A DNA stretch of 64,000 nt from Campylobacter concisus (GTDB lineage: Bacteria > Campylobacterota > Campylobacteria > Campylobacterales > Campylobacteraceae). Location: contig NZ_CP060705.1 in NCBI RefSeq assembly GCF_003048835.2, positions 558,001 through 622,000 on the forward strand, in the 5' to 3' direction. The notes beneath the pieces are model-generated. The model did no database searches, was not told where the DNA came from, and was given only the letters and a program-made list of their open reading frames with translations. Below, piece by piece: positions 24,095-32,912 of the stretch. Both the position numbers and the translations under genes were made by a program. Each line of letters starts with the position of its first letter. Positions within the stretch are counted from its first letter, which is position 1.

Positions 24095-25495
24095 ATGGCA
24101 ACCAGAAAAGAACATGATTTTATTGGCGAGTTGGAAATTTCTGACGAATTTTACTATGGTATCCAAACATTTAGGGCTACTGAGAATTTTCACATGAGTG
24201 GTAGAACACTAAAAGAGTATCCATACTTCGTAAAGGCATTTGCACAGATTAAAAAAGCTGCTGCGCTTGCAAATAAAGAGGTTGGCGTTTTAGATCCAAA
24301 GATAGCTGATGCTTTGGCAAAAGCTGCTGATAGAGTAATAGCTGGCGAGTTTTTAGATCAATTTGTCGTTGATATGGTTCAAGGTGGTGCAGGAACAAGT
24401 ACAAATATGAACTCAAACGAGGTCATCACAAACATCGCACTTGAGAGCCTTGGTCACAAAAAAGGCGAGTATCAATATATCCATCCAAATGATCACACAA
24501 ACCTTGGACAAAGTACAAATGATACTTATCCAAGCTCTATTAAAGTAGCAACTTATGCAAAACTTACTGACTTGCTTGCTGCTATGAATTTACTAAAAGA
24601 TGAGCTTGAGAAAAAAGCAAAAGAATTTAAAGATATCATTAAAATGGGTAGAACAGAGCTTGAAGATGCTGTCCCTACAACACTTGGCAACACTTTTAAC
24701 GCATTTGCAAGCTATATCAAAAGTGACATTGAAAAGATCACAGCTGCTCGTGAGTCAATGACGCATCTAAACATGGGCGCAACTGCGATAGGTACAGGCA
24801 TCAACTGCCACCCAGAGTATAAAAATGTAGTTGTTAAAAAACTAAAAGAGATTACTGGGGTTGATTTTAAAAAGGCTGATGACTTCATCGCTGCTACACA
24901 AGACACTGCAGACTTCGTTCACGTAAGTGGTGCGCTTAAAACCGCCGCTGTTAGACTTTCTAAAATTGCAAACGACTTAAGACTAATGAACTCAGGTCCA
25001 AGATGCGGTCTTGGCGAGATAAATTTACCTCAAATGCAACCAGGCAGCTCAATCATGCCAGGTAAGGTAAATCCAGTTATCGCTGAGGTTGTAGGTGAAG
25101 CGTGCTATGAAGTAATCGGCAACGACGTAACTATCATGCTTTGCTCTGAAAGAGGCGAATTTGAGCTAAATGCGTTTGAGCCAGGCATCGCTTATGCACT
25201 ATTTAACTCTATATTTATCCTTGAAAATGCTATGAAAACACTAGCCCAAAAAGCTATCAAAAAACTTACAGCAAACCCTGAGGCTTGCCTAAAATCAGTT
25301 CTTGGCTCAGTTGGTATCGTAACAGCATTTAACCCATATATCGGTTACGAAAAATCAGCAAGTATCGCTAAAGAAGCGCTTCAAACAGGCAAAGCAGTTG
25401 GCGATATCTGCCTAGAGAGAGGCTATCTAAGCAAAGAAGAGATCGATAAGATTTTAGAGCCTAAAAATATGCTAAATCCGAGCATGGTTAAGTAA
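24095..25495 (+). CDS. aspA: Aspartate ammonia-lyase
   Basis: Converts L-aspartate to fumarate and ammonia in the cytosol, feeding the TCA cycle and fumarate respiration. At 466 aa it has the full length of the aspartase/fumarase superfamily. Motifs seen: GAGTSTNMNSNEVITNIA, the HPNDHTNLGQSTNDTYPSS segment, GRTELEDAVPTTLG and the catalytic-loop signature GSSIMPGKVNPV. The next gene is a C4-dicarboxylate transporter, the same pairing as C. jejuni aspA-dcuA, so aspartate can be taken up in exchange for fumarate or succinate. Codon use is typical of a highly expressed gene. Confidence 0.97.
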   Translation: MATRKEHDFIGELEISDEFYYGIQTFRATENFHMSGRTLKEYPYFVKAFAQIKKAAALANKEVGVLDPKIADALAKAADRVIAGEFLDQFVVDMVQGGAGTSTNMNSNEVITNIALESLGHKKGEYQYIHPNDHTNLGQSTNDTYPSSIKVATYAKLTDLLAAMNLLKDELEKKAKEFKDIIKMGRTELEDAVPTTLGNTFNAFASYIKSDIEKITAARESMTHLNMGATAIGTGINCHPEYKNVVVKKLKEITGVDFKKADDFIAATQDTADFVHVSGALKTAAVRLSKIANDLRLMNSGPRCGLGEINLPQMQPGSSIMPGKVNPVIAEVVGEACYEVIGNDVTIMLCSERGEFELNAFEPGIAYALFNSIFILENAMKTLAQKAIKKLTANPEACLKSVLGSVGIVTAFNPYIGYEKSASIAKEALQTGKAVGDICLERGYLSKEEIDKILEPKNMLNPSMVK

Positions 25496-25518
25496 AATTT
25501 TAAGCAAAGTATTATTAA

Positions 25519-25544
25519 AAGCGTGCCAAAATTCTGACACGCTT
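25519..25544 (+). terminator. Intercistronic hairpin between aspA and dcuA
   Basis: AAGCGTG (25519-25525) and CACGCTT (25538-25544) form a stem with a 12-nt loop. There is no strong T-run, so it may be a partial terminator or an mRNA-processing/stability hairpin that lowers dcuA expression relative to aspA. Confidence 0.5.
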
Positions 25545-25586
25545 AAGTGGTGATTTTAGTAATAAAATTTAATAAAGGAGTTTTCG

Positions 25587-26930
25587 ATGGATATAATGCT
25601 GATCTTACAGATTATAGTCCTATTTGGCGGCATCTATCTTGGTGTCAAACTAGGTGGTATGGGCGTTGGCTACGCAGGTGGTCTGGGCGTTGTGATACTT
25701 GCTTTACTTGGTATGAAAGTCGATATGAAAGACATCCCTATGGATGTTATCTTGATCATCGCTTCAGTTATCTCAGCGATCACAGCTTTGCAAGTTGCTG
25801 GCGGACTTGACTATTTAGTTCAAGTAGCAACAAAAATTTTACGCAAGAATCCAAAACAAATCAACTTTCTTGCTCCGATAGTTACTTACTTTTTAACTAT
25901 CCTTGCAGGAACTGGACACACTGCGTTTTCTATGATCCCTGTTATCGTTGAGGTTGCAAAAACACAAAACATCAAACCTTCAGCTCCACTTGCGCTTTCA
26001 GTTGTCTCTTCTCAAGTAGCGATCACTGCAAGCCCTATCTCAGCTGCTTTTGTTGCTATGAGTGGTCTATGTGAGAAGCTAGGTGTTAGCTATCCAGTGT
26101 TGCTATTTATTTGTATATCAACTACATTTGTGGCTATGATTATCACTGCGTTTATTATCAATAAATTTTACGATCTTGACCTTTCAAAAGATCCTATCTA
26201 TCAAGATAGACTTGCAAAAGGTTTGGTTGCAGAGGTTAAGGATGTCGAGTATCACGAGCCAAAACCATACGCAAAAAGATCAGTTGCTATCTTTGCAGTT
26301 GGTGTTTTGATCGTTGTTTGCTATGCGCTATATATCTCAAAGAGCTTAGGTCTTGTAGAAAAACCTATCCTTTCAAGAGATGCAGCTATCATTAGCTTCA
26401 TGCTAACTATCGGCTTTACGATAGCAGTAGCATGCAAAGTTGAGACAGGCAAACTTCTATCAACTAGCACTTTTCAAAGTGGTATGAATGCGTGCATCTG
26501 CGTTGTTGGTATCGCATGGCTTGGTACTACATTTGTTAATGGACACCTTGACGCTATCAAAGAGGCTGCAAAAGACTTCGTTACTCAGTATCCATTTATC
26601 CTAGCTGTTGCGCTTTATTTCTTAAGCTGCTTGCTATATTCACAAGCTGCTACAACAAAGGTTATGATGCCTGCTGTTGCTGCTGCTCTTGGTATGACTA
26701 GCCCTGAAAATTCAGGTCAAATTTGGATCCTTGTAGCTTCATTTGCTGCAGTTTCTGGTCTATTTGTATTGCCAACATATCCTACAACACTAGGTGCGAT
26801 AGCGATGGACGATACAGGAACTACAAGAGTTGGTAAATTTGTATTTAACCACTCATTCTTCATCCCAGGAACTATAATGGTTGCATTATCAGTTATCCTT
26901 GGATTTATAGTAGCTCCAGTTCTTATATAA
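25587..26930 (+). CDS. dcuA: Anaerobic C4-dicarboxylate transporter, Dcu family
   Basis: Inner-membrane exchanger for aspartate, fumarate and succinate, 447 aa with about 10-12 hydrophobic segments. Family features: an N-terminal GIYLGVKLGGMGVGYAGGLG, LAGTGHTAFSMIPVI near 112-126, SSQVAITASPISAAFVAMSG near 143, and the C-terminal FVLPTYPTTLGAIAMDDTGT. The cytoplasmic loop at about 190-235 is charged. DcuA and DcuB are hard to tell apart; I use dcuA because of its place after aspA. The ATG follows AAAGGAG. It ends in a strong terminator. Confidence 0.92.
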   Translation: MDIMLILQIIVLFGGIYLGVKLGGMGVGYAGGLGVVILALLGMKVDMKDIPMDVILIIASVISAITALQVAGGLDYLVQVATKILRKNPKQINFLAPIVTYFLTILAGTGHTAFSMIPVIVEVAKTQNIKPSAPLALSVVSSQVAITASPISAAFVAMSGLCEKLGVSYPVLLFICISTTFVAMIITAFIINKFYDLDLSKDPIYQDRLAKGLVAEVKDVEYHEPKPYAKRSVAIFAVGVLIVVCYALYISKSLGLVEKPILSRDAAIISFMLTIGFTIAVACKVETGKLLSTSTFQSGMNACICVVGIAWLGTTFVNGHLDAIKEAAKDFVTQYPFILAVALYFLSCLLYSQAATTKVMMPAVAAALGMTSPENSGQIWILVASFAAVSGLFVLPTYPTTLGAIAMDDTGTTRVGKFVFNHSFFIPGTIMVALSVILGFIVAPVLI

Positions 26931-26936
26931 AACTTA

Positions 26937-26960
26937 GGCCGAGAGAGATCTCGGCCTTTT
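26937..26960 (+). terminator. Rho-independent terminator after dcuA
   Basis: Perfect 8-bp GC-rich stem GGCCGAGA / TCTCGGCC (26937-26944 and 26949-26956), loop GAGA, followed by five T. A clear intrinsic terminator seven bases after the dcuA stop. Confidence 0.93.
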
Positions 26961-27180
26961 TAACACACTTTAAATTTTTCAATTTTTTTATATCAAATCT
27001 TAAATAATATCTCTTTTTAAATTTCTAAATTTTTTTATTTTTTTATAAATCACGCAAAAAAATCGCACTAAAATTTTAATCCTTCTTAATTTATCATTTT
27101 TTTAAAAATTTGCTCTATTTTGATATTTTATCTCACATACCATAAAAAAATAGAAATTAAAAAATTATTAAATAAAAATC

Positions 27181-27291
27181 CGGTTACTTCCTTGTTCTCT
27201 CCCCTGCCTATCTACTGCTGCTTCCACTTTGTATAATAGACAGGATTACTTTCTTTTTTTTTTTAATACTGAGAATGTGTATAAGAGACAG
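27181..27291. other. Sequencing-adapter / assembly artefact (Tn5 mosaic end)
   Basis: Bases 27275-27291 are ATGTGTATAAGAGACAG, an exact match to 17 of the 19 bases of the Tn5 mosaic end used in Nextera libraries, and TGTATAATAGACAG at 27230-27243 matches its end with one mismatch. The intervening DNA has a T-run and unusual composition. Translation gives VYKRQ, a known mark of adapter read-through. The element abuts the truncated molybdoenzyme gene, whose signal peptide is missing. The DNA from 26961 to 27180 is AT-rich, has no gene, and may be genuine. Confidence 0.9.
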
Positions 27292-29514
27292 GCTGCATCA
27301 TCTCTATCAGGTGGTGCTTTGCAAGGTGCTGCAAATGGAGGCGAAAAACACGTTCATAGCTTTTGTGAGATGTGCTCTTCAAGGTGTCCTATCGAAGCAA
27401 AAGTCATTGATGGCAAAGTTCGCTTTTTAAGTGGCAATCCAAAAGCTGGTGGCACGGCAACCTCTCTTTGTGCAAGAGGTGGCTCAGGCTTAAGTCAGCT
27501 CTATGATGAAAATAGGATCAAAAAGCCATTAATCAGAGCTGGTGAGAGAGGCGAAAATAAATGGCGTGAGGTTAGCTGGGACGAGGCGCTTGACTATGTC
27601 GCCTCAAAGATGCTTGAGATCAAGCAAAAGTATGGCCCTGAAAGCTTTGTCTTTACCTGTAAAAGCTCGCAAACGCACAAGCTAATGGTAAATTTTGCCT
27701 CAGCTTATGGCTCGCCAAACTGCTTTTCACACTTTTCATGCTGTCCGATCACCTATCAAATGGTCTGCGAGCAGATGTATGGCATAGCTAAGCTAAAAAG
27801 AGACTTTGCAAATGCAAAATACGTTGTAAATTTTGGCCACAACCTCTTTGAGGGTATCGTCATAGCTGATGCTAAAAAGCTTGCTAAATTTGCAGCTAGC
27901 AAGGATACAAAGCTACTTGTGCTTGAGCCAAGATTTAGCGTTGTGGCTTCAAAGGCCGATGAGTGGTTACCAGTTAAACCTGGCACCGACCTTGCCTTTG
28001 TGCTAGCGCTTATCAACACTTGGATACAAAATGGTACTTACGATAAAGAATTTATAGAAAAATTTACAACTGGCTTTGATGAGATTGTTAAAAGCGTAGA
28101 GGGCAAAACGCCTGAATGGCAAGAGACAATCACTGGCATAAAAGCAAGTGATGTTAGACGCATCGCTGATGAAATTTATAAAGCTGCTCCAAGAGTTATT
28201 TTTGATTTTGGGCATAAGACAACTACCACAAGAGCTGAATACATGAGGACAAAAGCCATCATGGTGGCAAATGCGATGATGGGCAACTGGGAGGTTAAAG
28301 GTGGTCTTTTTGGTGGCAAAAATGCAAAGACCTTTAACAAACTAGTTGGCGAGGATAAATTCCCAGTTCTTAAAAACCCAGATGAGAAATTTAAAGTGCC
28401 AAAAGTTACCAGACTAGACTTCGCTGGCGAGGCTGGAGTGCATAAATTTGTAAACAGAAAACATGGCGTTTTGATGGATATAGATAACGCTATCTTAAAC
28501 GAGAAGCCTTACGCCATAAAAGGTTGGTTTAACATCCGCTTTAACCACCTCATAAACGTGGCTGAGACGATGAAGAGCATAGAGGCGATGAAGAAGCTTG
28601 AGCTCATCGTAGTGAGCGATGTTTATCTAAACGATATGGCGACCTTTGCTGATGTCATATTGCCTGAGAGCAGCTACCTAGAACGCGACGAGGGCATAGA
28701 GGACAAGTCAGGTCTAAAACCAGCTTATATGATAAGAAATAAAGTCGTCGATCCAGTTAGCGATACGAAAGATGGGGCGTTTATCTTTAGAGAGCTAGCA
28801 CGCCGCATGAAGATAGATGAGCTTTACACTTGGAACGATATACGTGAGTTTAGGATGCAACAAGCCGGCGGAGATGTAAATTTACTTGCCGCACTAGAAA
28901 AAGATGGCTTTATCACGTGGGACGAGCCGGGAATTTTGTTTAGAGAAAAAGGTATGATCGATAAATTTGTCGCTAAATATCCAGTAGCTGCTAAATTTGT
29001 AGGAGAAAATGGCCTAATGGACGATATGGCCAAACTTAAAACAAAAAGCGGCAAGATAGAGCTATTTTTACCTGACGTTGAGGCGCAGTTTGCAGGATAT
29101 GGCGCGCTAAATGACAAAGATATGGATACATTTGACGGACACGAGCTTTGCTTAACTTGTGGCAAAACACCTGTCCATACCAACGGCCACACTCAGGCAG
29201 TGCCATTTTTAAATGACCTTATGAGTGATAGCCCTATCTGGATCAATCCAAACACCGCTAAAAAGCAAAATTTACGTGACGGCGACACGGTCTTAGTCAA
29301 AAATAAATTTGGCGAGCAAAAGGGCAAGCTTATGGTGACTGATGGCATTAGAGAAGATACGCTCTTTATCTATCACGGTTTTGGACACATCACACCAGGC
29401 CTAAAAACTATCAACCACGTTGGCTTAAATACAAGCGTGCTTCTTGACCCAGCAGAGGGCCCAGTAGCTGCAACTATGGTTACAAATGTTGGCGTTAGCA
29501 TAAGTAAAGCGTAA
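27292..29514 (+). CDS. psrA: Polysulfide/thiosulfate reductase catalytic subunit, 5' end lost
   Basis: Periplasmic Mo-bisPGD catalytic subunit of the PsrA/PhsA group, reducing polysulfide or thiosulfate with electrons from PsrB/PsrC. The genuine sequence begins at AASSLSGGALQGA, which is the tail of a Tat signal peptide; its RR motif and start codon are missing because adapter sequence is joined here. Next come the [4Fe-4S] Cys set in HSFCEMCSSRCP and SLCARGGSG, and the Cys molybdenum ligand region GSPNCFSHFSCCP. The C-terminal cofactor-binding domain carries LTCGKTPVHTNGHTQ. About 740 residues are present, close to full length. Downstream genes encode the matching FeS and NrfD-type subunits. 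Substrate (polysulfide, thiosulfate or other) is inferred. Confidence 0.88.
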   Translation, partial: AASSLSGGALQGAANGGEKHVHSFCEMCSSRCPIEAKVIDGKVRFLSGNPKAGGTATSLCARGGSGLSQLYDENRIKKPLIRAGERGENKWREVSWDEALDYVASKMLEIKQKYGPESFVFTCKSSQTHKLMVNFASAYGSPNCFSHFSCCPITYQMVCEQMYGIAKLKRDFANAKYVVNFGHNLFEGIVIADAKKLAKFAASKDTKLLVLEPRFSVVASKADEWLPVKPGTDLAFVLALINTWIQNGTYDKEFIEKFTTGFDEIVKSVEGKTPEWQETITGIKASDVRRIADEIYKAAPRVIFDFGHKTTTTRAEYMRTKAIMVANAMMGNWEVKGGLFGGKNAKTFNKLVGEDKFPVLKNPDEKFKVPKVTRLDFAGEAGVHKFVNRKHGVLMDIDNAILNEKPYAIKGWFNIRFNHLINVAETMKSIEAMKKLELIVVSDVYLNDMATFADVILPESSYLERDEGIEDKSGLKPAYMIRNKVVDPVSDTKDGAFIFRELARRMKIDELYTWNDIREFRMQQAGGDVNLLAALEKDGFITWDEPGILFREKGMIDKFVAKYPVAAKFVGENGLMDDMAKLKTKSGKIELFLPDVEAQFAGYGALNDKDMDTFDGHELCLTCGKTPVHTNGHTQAVPFLNDLMSDSPIWINPNTAKKQNLRDGDTVLVKNKFGEQKGKLMVTDGIREDTLFIYHGFGHITPGLKTINHVGLNTSVLLDPAEGPVAATMVTNVGVSISKA

Positions 29515-29523
29515 GGATAGAAA

Positions 29524-30087
29524 ATGAAAAAATATATGATGATACATGATGAAAATTTATGCATCGGCTGTCAAGGCTGCTCGGTAGCTTGCAGAAGTGC
29601 AAATAACGTGCCAAGGGGACTTTACCGCTTGCAAGTGCATGCAAAGATGAGTGGGACATTTCCAAATTTAAAGACCGACTTTTTACGTCAAAGCTGCGTT
29701 ATGTGCGAAGATGCACCTTGTGTTGAGGTTTGCCCAACTGGAGCTAGCTTTAAGACAAAAGACGGCGTGACTTTAGTTGATCACAAGATTTGCGTTAGCT
29801 GCAAATACTGCATCCTAGCCTGTCCATACGATGCACGTTTTGTGTTGCCTGATGGTGAGATAGGTAAATGTACATTCTGCTATGAGAGCAGGCTAGAAGA
29901 GGGCAAAGACCCAGCTTGTGTTAGCGTCTGCCCTACAAATGCCCTAACTTTTGGCGATATCAATGATGAGAATTCTAAAGTATCAAAACTACTAAAAGAG
30001 TCAAAATACTACTTGCCAAAAGAGGAGTTAAAGACAAAACCTCTACTTGCAATGATCGCAAACACAAAAGGAGCACACAATGAATAG
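29524..30087 (+). CDS. psrB: Four-cluster ferredoxin subunit of polysulfide/thiosulfate reductase
   Basis: Electron-transfer subunit of 187 aa that links the Mo subunit to the membrane quinol-oxidising subunit. Four Cys groups for [4Fe-4S] clusters are visible: CIGCQGCSVAC near 17-27, CVMCEDAPCVEVCP near 61, CVSCKYCILACP near 92, and CTFCYESR..ACVSVCP near 120-140. It has no signal peptide, as expected of a subunit exported with its Tat partner. Spacing of nine bases from psrA and an 8-bp overlap with psrC show one operon. DmsB, PhsB and NrfC are close relatives. Confidence 0.92.
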   Translation: MKKYMMIHDENLCIGCQGCSVACRSANNVPRGLYRLQVHAKMSGTFPNLKTDFLRQSCVMCEDAPCVEVCPTGASFKTKDGVTLVDHKICVSCKYCILACPYDARFVLPDGEIGKCTFCYESRLEEGKDPACVSVCPTNALTFGDINDENSKVSKLLKESKYYLPKEELKTKPLLAMIANTKGAHNE

Positions 30088-31015
30088 CATGTCAGGAAGT
30101 CTAGCTCAATATACAGAAATTTACTGGGGCTGGCCAATAGCATTTTATCTATTTTTAGCAGGACTTAGTGCAGGTGCTAGCATCGTTGCTGTGCTTATCT
30201 CAAATAAATTTGGCAAGGATAACTGCTACTTTAAAGCAGCCGCTCTTATCGCTCCAGTGGCGATCATCTTTGGTCTTGCGCTTTTGGTAGTTGACCTTGG
30301 TAAGCCGCTAAGCTTTTACTGGATCTTGTTGCTTTACAACTTTGACTCAGTTATGTCAATAGGTGTTGCGCTACTTCTAGTTTATACGCCTCTTAGCGTT
30401 ATCTACGCAGTTGGCGCGTTTAAAAATGAGATCGCGTCGCTTAAAATTTCTATCTGCGACGTGGTTGCAAATATAGCTGAAAAACTTTCAGGTTTAATAG
30501 GAATTTTACTTTTCATCCTTGGCATTGGCGTTGGCGCATATACGGGCTTTTTGCTAAGTGCAGCTCACAAGGTCGCACTTTGGAACACACCAGTTCTACC
30601 AGTATTATTCTTAGTCTCTGGTTTAAGCTGTGCTGGTGCATTTACGCTACTAATCGGCGTGCTAAAAGACAAAGAGAAAAAGCACAACGATGCTGCACAC
30701 TATTTATTAAAATTTGACTTTTTTGCGATAATAGTTGAGTTTTTACTTATAGTTGCTCTTTTTGTGCTTGTTTCAAATGCAAGTGCAAGCGGCGCAAACA
30801 CAGTTGCAAACGCATTGAGCGCAAATTCTCTTGGCTTGATGTTTTATGTAGGTGTTATTGGTTTTGGTATGGCGTTGCCTATCATTTTAGACTTAAGCGT
30901 TTTAAAAGCGCATGATTTCAAACGTGAGATCGCAGTTCTAAACGCTATTTTTGTTATCTGCGGCGTCTTTTTATTAAGATGTTACATAGTTTACGCAGGT
31001 AAAATTTTTATTTAA
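30080..31015 (+). CDS. psrC: NrfD/PsrC-type membrane subunit
   Basis: Integral membrane subunit, 311 aa with about eight helices, that binds menaquinol and anchors the reductase. The first helix has the NrfD-family text EIYWGWPIAFYLFLAGLSAG, followed by a conserved LVVDLGKPLSFYWILLLYNF segment and GAYTGFLLSAAHKVALWNTP. No haem-binding histidine pattern of cytochrome-type anchors is seen. Last gene of the reductase operon; a two-component system follows after 90 bp. Confidence 0.92.
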   Translation: MNSMSGSLAQYTEIYWGWPIAFYLFLAGLSAGASIVAVLISNKFGKDNCYFKAAALIAPVAIIFGLALLVVDLGKPLSFYWILLLYNFDSVMSIGVALLLVYTPLSVIYAVGAFKNEIASLKISICDVVANIAEKLSGLIGILLFILGIGVGAYTGFLLSAAHKVALWNTPVLPVLFLVSGLSCAGAFTLLIGVLKDKEKKHNDAAHYLLKFDFFAIIVEFLLIVALFVLVSNASASGANTVANALSANSLGLMFYVGVIGFGMALPIILDLSVLKAHDFKREIAVLNAIFVICGVFLLRCYIVYAGKIFI

Positions 31016-31104
31016 TACTTAAAAAAGAATTTTAATTTGGAATTTACCTATTAAGTATTACAATAGATAAAAATCTTATTAAAGTTTGTTTTTAGGAGAG
31101 CATT

Positions 31105-31773
31105 TTGAAGATTTTGCTTTTAGAAGATGATTTGGGGTTTCAAGAGAGCGTCTGTGAGTTTTTGCAGACGCTTGGTTATGAAGTTACAGCGGTGAGCGAC
31201 GGTCAAGAGGCTTGTGATCTGATAGAGAAAAATTTCTATCACCTTTTTATACTTGACATAAAAGTGCCTGGAGTAAATGGTCACGAAGTTATCAAGTATA
31301 TAAGAAGTCTAAATCCAAACGCTCCTATCATGATAACGACATCTTTAGTTGATATTGATGATATGGCGATTGGCTACGAACTTGGCTGTAATGAGTATCT
31401 AAAAAAGCCATTTGAGCTAGCTGAGCTTAAATTTAGAGTTGCTGAGCTTATGCGAAAGTACTATGGCACCGATGATAAGAACATAGTTAAGATAAACAAA
31501 GAGTTTAGCTTTAACCTAAACAAGCGTGTGTTACTTAAAAACGGCAAGATGGTTGATCTTAGCGCAAAAGAGGTCGCTTTGGTCGAGTGTTTGGTCTCAC
31601 ATCTAAATTCTTACGTCAGCATGGAGGAGCTTAGAGATCTTGTCTGGAACGACAAAGAGATCGAGGGCGCTGATATAAGGATGCACGTTTTAAAGATAAG
31701 AAACAAGACAAACAATAACTTTATCATCTCAAAGAGGCGCATAGGCTACAAGATAGATGCACAAGAGCTTTAA
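31105..31773 (+). CDS. OmpR-family response regulator
   Basis: DNA-binding response regulator of 222 aa. The receiver domain (1-115) has acidic residues ED at 7-8, phosphoacceptor Asp51 (FILDIKVPG), a switch Thr in MITTSLVD and Lys in EYLKKPFE. The C-terminal winged helix (about 130-222) has SAKEVALVECLVSHLNSYVS and ends with a KRRIGYKI wing. The start is TTG with AGGAG seven bases upstream. It overlaps the histidine kinase gene by 17 bp and follows psrABC, so control of that operon is a reasonable inference. Its AT-rich upstream gap probably holds its own promoter. Confidence 0.92.
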   Translation: MKILLLEDDLGFQESVCEFLQTLGYEVTAVSDGQEACDLIEKNFYHLFILDIKVPGVNGHEVIKYIRSLNPNAPIMITTSLVDIDDMAIGYELGCNEYLKKPFELAELKFRVAELMRKYYGTDDKNIVKINKEFSFNLNKRVLLKNGKMVDLSAKEVALVECLVSHLNSYVSMEELRDLVWNDKEIEGADIRMHVLKIRNKTNNNFIISKRRIGYKIDAQEL

Positions 31774-32863
31774 GATCCAGATCATAGCGACATTTGTCAT
31801 AATGTCGCTTTTTTGCTTTCAAAGCTTTGTGATCTTAAATTTAAGCCAAAAAGACAGCAGCTCAAAAGCCCTTTTTGGTGCTATGAAGCATGAAACTATC
31901 ATCAAAAATTCATTTCTCAAAAACGAAAACATAGCTAGCTCATTAAAATATAAATTTGCTATCTACGATGTAAATTTTAAACCCATCATCTCAACCCTCG
32001 TAAAAGAACCAAGTAACTTTAAATTTGTAACTCTTGAAGAGAACGGCTGTCTCTTTTACAAGAGCTTTTTTATAAAAGATAAGACCCCTTATTACATAGT
32101 CGTTGAAAAGGAGCTTGATAATAAAAAGAGCCTCTTTTTAACAGCTATCATGCTGCTTGTCATCCTTGTGGCAGTGCTTTTTATCGTCTATTTTTTATAT
32201 CTAAGCAGCGTTAAGCCTTACAAAGAGTTTCAAAAGTATATGAACAACTTTTTTAACGACGCCATGCACGAGCTAAAGACGCCCCTTGGCGTAGCTGGCA
32301 TGAACCTTGAGATGCTTGGACTTGAAAACAAGTATATAACCCGCATCAAAAACGCCCTAAAACAGATGCAAATAACCTATGAAGATGTCGAGTACTTCAT
32401 AAAACGAGGCTACATCAAATTTCCAAATGAACGGCTAAATTTAGGCGAATACGTTAAAGAGCGAGTGAAATTTCTCTCAAGCGTGGCTGATGTCAAGCAC
32501 ATCGTGGTAAAGACAAATTTAGCAAGCGAGGCATTTACTATGCTAAGCAAGGTCGAGGCTCAGCGCATCATCGATAACACTATCACAAACGCCATAAAAT
32601 ACAGCCCAAAAGAGAGCGAGATAATAGTAAATTTAGAGCTTGAAGATGAGCGCATAAATCTTAGCGTGCAGGACTTTGGCAAGGGGATAAAGGACGTCAA
32701 AAGGGTCTGGAAGCGCTACGTCAGAGAGGATGAAATTCAAGGCGGTTTTGGTCTTGGGCTAAATATCGTCAGCGAAATTTGCCAAAAACATGACATCATA
32801 TACGGCGTCGATAGCGTTTATAATGAAGGCAGCACCTTTTACTATAAATTTAAACGAGCTTAG
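31757..32863 (+). CDS. Sensor histidine kinase
   Basis: Membrane histidine kinase, 368 aa, partner of the regulator at 31105. Transmembrane helices at about 9-28 and 127-150 flank a roughly 100-residue periplasmic sensor with no family I recognise. His171 lies in the H-box DAMHELKTPLGVAG. The ATPase domain has N-box NTITNAIKYSPKE, G1 DFGKGI and G2 GGFGLGLNIV. There is no HAMP domain of normal length between TM2 and the H-box. Signals could relate to sulfur electron acceptors, given the upstream psr operon. Confidence 0.9.
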   Translation: MHKSFKIQIIATFVIMSLFCFQSFVILNLSQKDSSSKALFGAMKHETIIKNSFLKNENIASSLKYKFAIYDVNFKPIISTLVKEPSNFKFVTLEENGCLFYKSFFIKDKTPYYIVVEKELDNKKSLFLTAIMLLVILVAVLFIVYFLYLSSVKPYKEFQKYMNNFFNDAMHELKTPLGVAGMNLEMLGLENKYITRIKNALKQMQITYEDVEYFIKRGYIKFPNERLNLGEYVKERVKFLSSVADVKHIVVKTNLASEAFTMLSKVEAQRIIDNTITNAIKYSPKESEIIVNLELEDERINLSVQDFGKGIKDVKRVWKRYVREDEIQGGFGLGLNIVSEICQKHDIIYGVDSVYNEGSTFYYKFKRA

Positions 32864-32912
32864 ATTAAGCATAAAAGCGTAAAATGAAGCCTTAAATTTA
32901 GAAGGAAAAACT

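Noticed and set aside
25547-25810. 87-aa plus-strand ORF starting before dcuA
   Set aside because: Overlaps the DcuA frame, is rich in Trp, Tyr, Arg and Cys, and has no family features. It is a shadow.
27229-27291. Start at 27229 for the psrA-like gene (MYNRQDYFLF...)
   Set aside because: These residues come from adapter-derived sequence and a T-run, ending in VYKRQ, and are not a Tat signal peptide.
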